NCBI GenBank assembly: GCA_003255065.1 | Contig: QAOA01000712.1 | Location: 452,392 to 516,391 of the forward strand | Direction of reading: 5' to 3' | Source of the DNA: Cercis canadensis | Lineage: Eukaryota > Streptophyta > Magnoliopsida > Fabales > Fabaceae | DNA: 64,000 bases | In this document: in pieces, positions 57,214-64,000 of the stretch | How the letters are laid out: each line of letters opens with the position of its first letter | Position numbering within the stretch: position 1 is the stretch's first letter | Position numbers and translations under genes: made by a program | Notes under the pieces: model-generated | What the model saw: the letters and a program-made list of their open reading frames with translations, nothing else | Told to the model about the DNA's origin: nothing | Databases searched by the model: none

Positions 57214-58525
57214 CACTACAAGAAAAAACATGATTTCTTGTGGAAATTTCTCACGAAATGGAATTCTGTAAGAAATTCTCACTAAATAGCATTCAATAGG
57301 AATTTCTCACAGAATTTTTCTATGAGAAAATTTTGTGAGAAACGGAATGCACCATTTCACTAAAGTTAAAATTAGGACTTTCAAGCTTGATTTCTAATGG
57401 AATTTTTTAGTGACAAATTCCACGAGAAAACTGGTTTTTTCTTTCCCCAGCACTGCGAGCCACCCCCATTTCAATTTTCTCACTTTTCGTCTCTACCCTC
57501 TGCGATTCTCTCTTCCACCCTTTGCGACTCCATTTCCTAGTAGCGTTTGAGGTTGTTCTTGTGGTGACAAGCGGAGGATAATGGTTGGGAAGTGTATTTG
57601 ACTTGCTTTTGAGAGGAGGTAAGCCAAAATCCCTTTGTTTCCTCTTGTCAATTGTTCTTTGAGTTAAATGTGAATTTATTTGTGTTTTTGGATGAATTTG
57701 AGTGTAGTTTTGAGATATATTGTTGGTAAAATGTTGTTAATGTGAATATGGATTGAGTTTTGAGTTGTTTTGATGGAACATTTGTTGATTCTTATACATC
57801 CGAATTACTAACCAAGAATTGGAGTTGTTGTAGTTTTTTTGGGATATATTTTGTTAGGGCATTTGTTTGTGATTGCTGGAAACAAAGAGCATGTGGCCAT
57901 GGGTATGGAGAAGCTTGTGGGTTGCTTATCTCCAAACCTGATGGGTTGGGTATTAAATTCGTACAGATTTTTGTGCTGCACTTAAAATCTAACTTTGGCT
58001 TCATAGAACATCATTAAGCTTCTGAGCATTACTTCTCTGATTGGTTAGTTGAATTTTTTTTTCATTTAGTGTATATTTGAGCTTTCACATTTAGCATTAG
58101 TAGTAGATATTGACTCAGAGGACATTCAAGTGTATGCCAAATATTTTGACATTACTTTGATACCATCTACATTTTTTTTCTTCAATATATGCTTATCACA
58201 TGAAGATGGATTCAGGGTATGACGTTTGGACCTTTATCCTTTGCTTCAATTGCTCACTTCTTGTTTTTGTTTATTCTGCTTCAGTTGCTGATATGTAAAT
58301 TGCTTTTTTCATCTTACTGTTTAACAATTTTGAATTCTGAGACTTATTGTAATACCCCATTTTTACTAGATGAGTTACTTATAGATATCAATCTCATTGA
58401 AAAGTATTACTATAAACAAGAAAAATTCTTGCATGATTTGAAAGAAATGATGAGAGTTGCAATTTGTTTTGTTATATGCCTTAAAATCTTTAAATGTTAT
58501 GAATCGTGTCTGACTGATATTATAG

Positions 58526-58559
<34 letters not shown>

Positions 58560-59699
58560 AGTAATATGCTTTTTCCATTGAAAATCTAATCTAATCTGGA
58601 GGAAAGTTTAAGAATGATAGCTTAGTTGATAGAAATGGTAAACATTGAAAATGATCTTTTCTCTCCTAAGTTCGTGGCACTGGGTATCTTTTCATTTTGA
58701 ACATTCTTTATTTTGGTCCCTTAAGCCTTTTATCATTTTTTTGTGTGTGTGTGTTTTTGTTCTTTGGGTGGGGGGGAGTTGTTGGGGTTGAGAAAGGGCT
58801 CCAATTAGTAACTTCCTAGTAGAGACTAATTATGCCATTAGGTATCACAAAATATGGTTACTATTAATTAAGTATTCAATATGTGATTGACTTTAAATTG
58901 TTTGTCCTTACTTGACTTATATATGCTTTTGTGGACTATTCTCAGTTGCTCATATATAGTCTTGAGTAGACACTTGCCCAAGGAGAAGGTTGAGGAATAG
59001 GGTCTTCACTACATAGTATATCTAAGAAAAAGTGGAGACTATGAAGTCATCAACAAGGCAATTGAGAAGCTGGGGGGAAAAGGCACCAGGAGCATATTTT
59101 AGCATGTACTGAAGGCAATTCTGCCAACTTTATACTAGACCCTAGGAAAAATCAATGATAGTGCAGAATAGCTGAAAAATTCCCTTTACATTTGTTTATT
59201 TTTTTGGAATTTTTTTTGTTTTGTTCAAAGTCTAGGGTTCGGGAATTTTATTAATTTAGAGTTAGTTTCTTATGATAATCATTGCTTGAGTTAGTTTCTA
59301 CTTTGGATTGTAAAATGTGTAAAGTCTAAGATCAAACTCTGTAAAATTTATTTAAATGTGATAATGTATGATTTTTTTGTTAACTTTTCTTTGGATTTTT
59401 ATTTTCCCTTTTTGTAATTTCTTTAGTATTGATATAAGAAATCAACAAGGAAAAAAAAAAACTTGAGGAATTTTGCATGGAGAAGAATCCGTGAGAAATA
59501 GGCATGGGAATTTTTTTTCAATATTTCTCACACATTGTAAGTTTGTGAGAAATTTTCTCATAGTCACTCTTTTCTGTGAGAATTTTGGTTTTTCAATGGG
59601 GTTTTTCTCTCAACCCAAAATTCGTGAGAAAGTCAATGAGAAACCCATTTCTCACGGAATTTTGGGAATCTGTGAGAAAATGCCTATTTTCTTGTAGTG
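57214..59699. mobile_element. CACTA-2: short non-autonomous CACTA element
   Basis: The left end is CACTACAAGAAAAAACATG and the right end GCCTATTTTCTTGTAGTG, giving 13-bp inverted repeats CACTACAAGAAAA/CACTACAAGAAAA. Subterminal TCTCACGG/CGTGAGAAA motifs occur at 57236-57440 and 59470-59690, as in CACTA-1. Flanking triplets are GCT (57211-57213) and ATT (59700-59702), so no matching 3-bp TSD is present. The interior (2.5 kb) has no recognisable transposase and includes microsatellites. It may have been reshuffled since insertion. Confidence 0.85.
58529..58557. repeat. (TA)n microsatellite
   Basis: About 14 uninterrupted TA units inside CACTA-2. A GTGTGTGTGTGT run follows at ~58742-58753. Confidence 0.9.
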
Positions 59700-59702
59700 A
59701 TT

Positions 59703-61409
59703 TATTTTCTCTCAAAATCTCACCTTACGCACACACAATAAGATTTAAACTCTATTTTTTTTTCCATAAAATACTAATAGCTCAACCACTGGGGTGTCTC
59801 CTTAGAGACCGGTGTCACTCTTATTTAACTAAACACTTATTTTATTTTTTTAATTTTTTTTTTGGTTTAAGGGGAAAGATTAAATTATACAAAGGCAAGA
59901 ATTCAAGTACATGAAGTGGGGATAAAGGCCACTATGAGAAAAAAATAATACGAAGAAATTTAACAACCAGGAAATTAAATCCTAACAGCCCTCAAAAGGT
60001 CAACAATGAACTTAAGACACTTCAAAATATTAATATATTGACTGAGGGGCTTATGGTAAGGTAGTACTAAGGTCGTTTTCAAAATTTGTGAGTTTTGTGT
60101 TTTAGAATAGAGTATGTAGTCAAAGTGCCAAAAAAATATTAATATAATGGTCATTTGTATCATAGAAATGTGGCAAACATAATATACATAGAGTATTGCT
60201 ATTGATGTACACAAGCACACATAACACAATTAGTTGAGGGATCTTTCAAAAAGATTAATGTCTTAGGTTTGAATTCCCAATCTTCATATCCTCACCTACA
60301 AATGTAGCTATATCTATTTTTGGGAAAAAAAAAAGAAGAACAAGCTATCTATGTACTTTTTTTTTTTTTTTTTTTCTCACGAGGTAGTCTCCACACTTTT
60401 GGTGTGAAACTAATCCTCGCTCGGGCTTCTACATGTCTTGGCCACTAGTGCTTTCAACGTGGTTCGTACTCCTTATATTATATTAGGATTCACCCTCATA
60501 TAAAACTCAATTTGCCAATTGAGTCACACCTAATGGTTGACAGCTATCTATATACAAAATAGCTTCATACATGGTCATACTAAATTTAAATGACATAAAT
60601 GGTATGTAATTAAAGAGTTTATATTTGATCCATTATAAATGTAAAATAACTAAGATCTTATACCAACATTAAATGACTTTGATACTTTACTTTTTTCATG
60701 TATAGCAACATATGATTGGGTGACTATGTAAAATTATTTTACCCTGTTAGTGAATCAAAATTAAATCCTATTTATTTGTATGACTAGACAATGAGTAAGT
60801 GTAAAAATAAATTAATAGTTTCTCCTTCAAAAAATAAATTTGGAAAAAGATAAGGACCTGAGCTGTTCCCACATCTTTAACATTGTTTTTTGTCAAGTAG
60901 AAAATTTTCATTGATTCATGAAAATTGATAACAACGTGAGCTGTTCCCACATTTTCCACATGCTATTTTTGTATGTTGTTTCAATATTTTGATCCAGTAT
61001 TTATATACTCTAATGGCTAGTACTGTTGTTATTAATTTTTTCTACCAATAACGGATAAGGTTGTTACTCGTTAGGTAGGCTGCCAGTAAGCCGCGTTTGA
61101 CACCTCATTTCTCATTAGAAAATCACGACACTCGATCGAAGATAATTTTTTTTAATTTATTTATTTGGGTGAAGAAAACTTATTCCTTTTTTTTTAAGGG
61201 GAAGATTATCTTATTCTTAGCCACACACCAATAACCCAAAAAAAAAAAATAGTACAAAGTTGATATATAATTTTTTTTTTTACTTAAGATAGTTAGCAAT
61301 TGCCAAAGTTGTTATTTTACTCGAGAGATTTGAACCTGAAATATGGGGTGAGAGAACAGCCTTAAGACTAAAGACAACTTCATAGAGCTAATTGTCAAGA
61401 CTTTTCCTC

Positions 61410-61453
<44 letters not shown>

Positions 61454-62187
61454 GAAAATATTAATTCTTAAAAAAAATTAGCAAAATATCTGATTAGAAA
61501 CTAATTATACACTTTTTCAGATCAATTGAATTCAAGCCATTAGATTTAATTTTTAATGGGCCATGATAATTTTAATAAATCTAATCAAATTCAGATATTG
61601 ATGAATGTATAGCCAGAAATAGTACGAGATAACATAATGTGTAAGAAAAATGACTCTTAATTTTTATTTATAAATATTATATGTAAAATTTTCACAAATA
61701 TTTAATAATTTTATCATTTCCCTTAATTTCAGTTGGATAGAGACAAAGTTTAAATGCAATCAGTCGTATACAAAGTAGTCAAACTTGCATCTAATTATAC
61801 AATATAATTTATAAAATATTGTATCTCAAGATGCATCTAACTATCCTTACTCAGTTTTCTAATTATATCATGACTGAATTTGGAATACTTAATTAAGGTT
61901 CTCATTAAATAAATGCCAAAAAGTTATCCTTTCAGAGAAAAAAAAAAAATTGTCCACGTCAATAAGGATAGGACGCGGCGAAACGCGTGGTCTACTTGAT
62001 CCGGCTCCAATCACTTCACGACACCGTTTTTATTAAAGAAGTCCAATTTGGCGACTTTTTACTCAATATTTTGGAAAACTTTGCTGCCACATGGAACAAA
62101 TTCATTGGTAGTTTCTCCTTCAAGAAAGTAGCGATCAACCTCTTTGCCGTGTTTGCTTAGAAAAAACACAAATTAAACAGAAAAAAA
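59703..62187. other. AT-rich intergenic DNA
   Basis: No gene seen. It includes poly-A/T runs (59450-59462 lies just inside CACTA-2; 60358-60375 here). Two tRNA-promoter B-box-like stretches occur, GGTTTGAATTCCC at 60266-60278 (plus) and GGTTCAAATCTC at 61336-61325 (minus), which might mark old SINEs. A duplicated GAGCTGTTCCCACAT occurs near 60858 and 60938. Confidence 0.55.
61414..61449. repeat. (AT)n microsatellite
   Basis: About 18 AT units without interruption. Confidence 0.92.
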
Positions 62188-62196
62188 GTGATTTTT

Positions 62197-62724
62197 GACT
62201 CATTAATCTCAATATTATAATTTACCAACAAAATTACACATTTATTATACTTTTTTTAACTTAATTATTTAAATATTATAATTTTTAAAATTAAAAATTT
62301 TAGAAAAATAAATTCGAACAAGTGGAGACTACTAGACGCGCCAGCTACTACACAATGTGTCTCCACCGAACACATCATGTGACAGCAAGCGTAGGACAAG
62401 ACTGGCGAGTCCCGCGATCACTTCCTTAAGCCTTCCTTCATCCTGTCACACCTAAAAAGTTGGGTCAATGGGACAAGATTGGACACGCCAACTGCCATGT
62501 GGCGTATTTGGTGGGACGTCGGACACACCACGTGGTAGTTGGTGCTATTTTTTTTATTTTTTAAAAATTATAATATTTAAGNTAGTTGGTGCTATTTTTT
62601 TTAATTTTTAATTTTTTAAAAATTATAATATTTAAGTAATTAAATTAAAAAGTGTAATTAAATTAAAAAGTATGATAAATATGTAATTTTGTTGATAAAT
62701 TATAATATCCAAGTCAATGAGCCT
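62197..62724. mobile_element. Long-TIR MITE (Mutator-like) upstream of GDH
   Basis: About 90 bp at each end are inverted repeats: left TATTATAATTTACCAACAAA followed by ATTACACATTTATTATAC; right end complement TATTATAATTTATCAACAAA followed by ATTACATATTTATCATAC. Outer flanks are GTGATTTTT (62188-62196) and GTGATCTTT (62725-62733), a 9-bp near-match as expected for Mutator-like TSDs. The centre (62330-62535) is GC-richer and contains a CACGTG G-box at 62529-62534. A 46-bp duplication with N at 62582 lies within the right arm. No coding capacity. Confidence 0.75.
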
Positions 62725-62733
62725 GTGATCTTT

Positions 62734-63470
62734 TTTGGCTCCTCTTTCTCATTTTCAGAATACTTTCTAGTTTCTATCCATGTTTGTATAATTAAACTAC
62801 TTTTACATTTTATTTCTAAACAAAGAATTGAGAATAAATACAAAGAGTACGCATTTTTTTTTTCATTACTATAAGTAATTAATTAATTAACTACTATTAT
62901 CCGATTCTTTGAATAATATTAATTAAAAACTTTATTCATATAACTGTCTATAAATTAATATAATTTGTAAAACTTTATTTTTTATAAATAAGAGTTTAAA
63001 TTTGATCTAAGGTTAGTGTAAAAATTTTATATACTATCATCAACTAAAAAATAGCTACGCCATTAAAATAACATATTTTACTAATAATAAATAGTTTTAA
63101 TAGTTTTTTCATATTTGATAACCTGCAGTTTGATGATTATACTAAACTCCTACTGGATCAAAATTAAATTAAAAAAGATTAAAAAATTGCTTCAAATTAG
63201 ATATTACCAACTATGTAATTTCTGAATAATTTGTATACCTAAAAGGCAAAACTGTTAATTTAGCACTACTCCAATTGTTCTAGTAGGGTCAATGTTATTC
63301 TATATCAATCTCTCCTCATATTCTCTGAGTAGGCCGATGGCTAACCCAGCTGGGCATGGAATAATTCTTTTCCCTAAAACTCACCAACGATCGTCATCAA
63401 AAGAAAAAAAATAGAATAAAAAAAAGCATAATTTTGAAAAGGGGAATCACCTTCCCACCTTCCCTCTGCC
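62734..63470 (+). other. AT-rich GDH upstream region
   Basis: No gene. AT-rich DNA, becoming less so from ~63300, leading to the TATA box. Presumed distal and proximal promoter of GDH by position only. Confidence 0.5.
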
Positions 63471-63477
63471 TATATAA
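63471..63477 (+). promoter_or_regulatory. TATA box of the GDH gene
   Basis: TATATAA in the context CTGCCTATATAAAGGCACCC, about 170 bp upstream of the GDH start codon. Transcription would be expected to start near 63500-63510, in the CA/TC-rich stretch that follows, giving a ~135-base 5' UTR with no upstream ATG. Confidence 0.8.
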
Positions 63478-63999
<522 letters not shown>

Positions 64000-64000
64000 T

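Noticed and set aside
57760..58017. 85-codon frame inside CACTA-2
   Set aside because: No similarity recognised, Cys/Phe-rich and lacking context; likely chance.

Overview
This is a transposon-rich window of plant nuclear DNA. It comes from a eudicot-like angiosperm with an AT-rich genome and GT-AG introns. The only convincing host protein-coding gene is the 5' end of a mitochondrial NAD(H)-dependent glutamate dehydrogenase gene at the extreme right (63643-63978, running off the end, TATA box at 63471). Almost everything else is transposable-element sequence in various states of decay. A grapevine-like or other woody eudicot is only a guess from the GDH exons.

Layout. 1-468: end of a Ty3/gypsy pol with a large internal deletion. 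1121-2600: broken Ty1/copia pol. 2798-8219: complete non-autonomous CACTA (En/Spm) element with ATT target-site duplications (TSDs), a telomere-like array, a decayed Ptta/Transposase_24-type gene, and a nested 1.8-kb hAT element with 8-bp TSDs. 9530-10340 (minus): decayed gypsy pol. 11690-12497 (minus): a possible host-gene fragment. 13799-26889: a full-length Athila-type gypsy retrotransposon ('Athila-1') with 1.49-kb LTRs, tRNA-Asp primer site, gag, pol, a GC-rich post-pol ORF and GAATG TSDs. 27320-27700 (minus): copia gag remnant. 29409-30087: short hAT element inserted just upstream of a PIF/Harbinger transposase pseudogene (30123-31030).

31570-57130 is a deep nest. A minus-strand LINE is split by a Tat-type gypsy element (33311-57000, 0.29-kb LTRs, CATAT TSD). 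The Tat element was in turn entered by a second Athila-type element ('Athila-2', 35832-48665, CAGTT TSD) and by a solo LTR of the Athila-2 family (50790-52092, CATAT TSD). Athila-2 holds a solo LTR of the Athila-1 family in opposite orientation (45540-46998, CATAG TSD). All five LTR insertions have exact 5-bp TSDs, so the order of events can be read directly. The Tat element carries two tandem-repeat arrays after pol and an antisense ORF (54110-56139, minus) resembling the 'putative gypsy type transposon' family.

57214-59699 is a second, shorter CACTA element. 59700-63470 is AT-rich intergenic DNA containing a long-TIR MITE (62197-62724) about 750 bp upstream of the GDH TATA box.

None of the retroelements seems able to make its full protein set. 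Most in-frame stops in the two Athila elements can be explained by single C-to-T (or G-to-A) changes, as expected from long DNA methylation. Five isolated N bases each sit exactly between two near-identical direct repeats. This points to unmerged contig overlaps in the assembly, so the local duplications at those sites should not be taken as biology.
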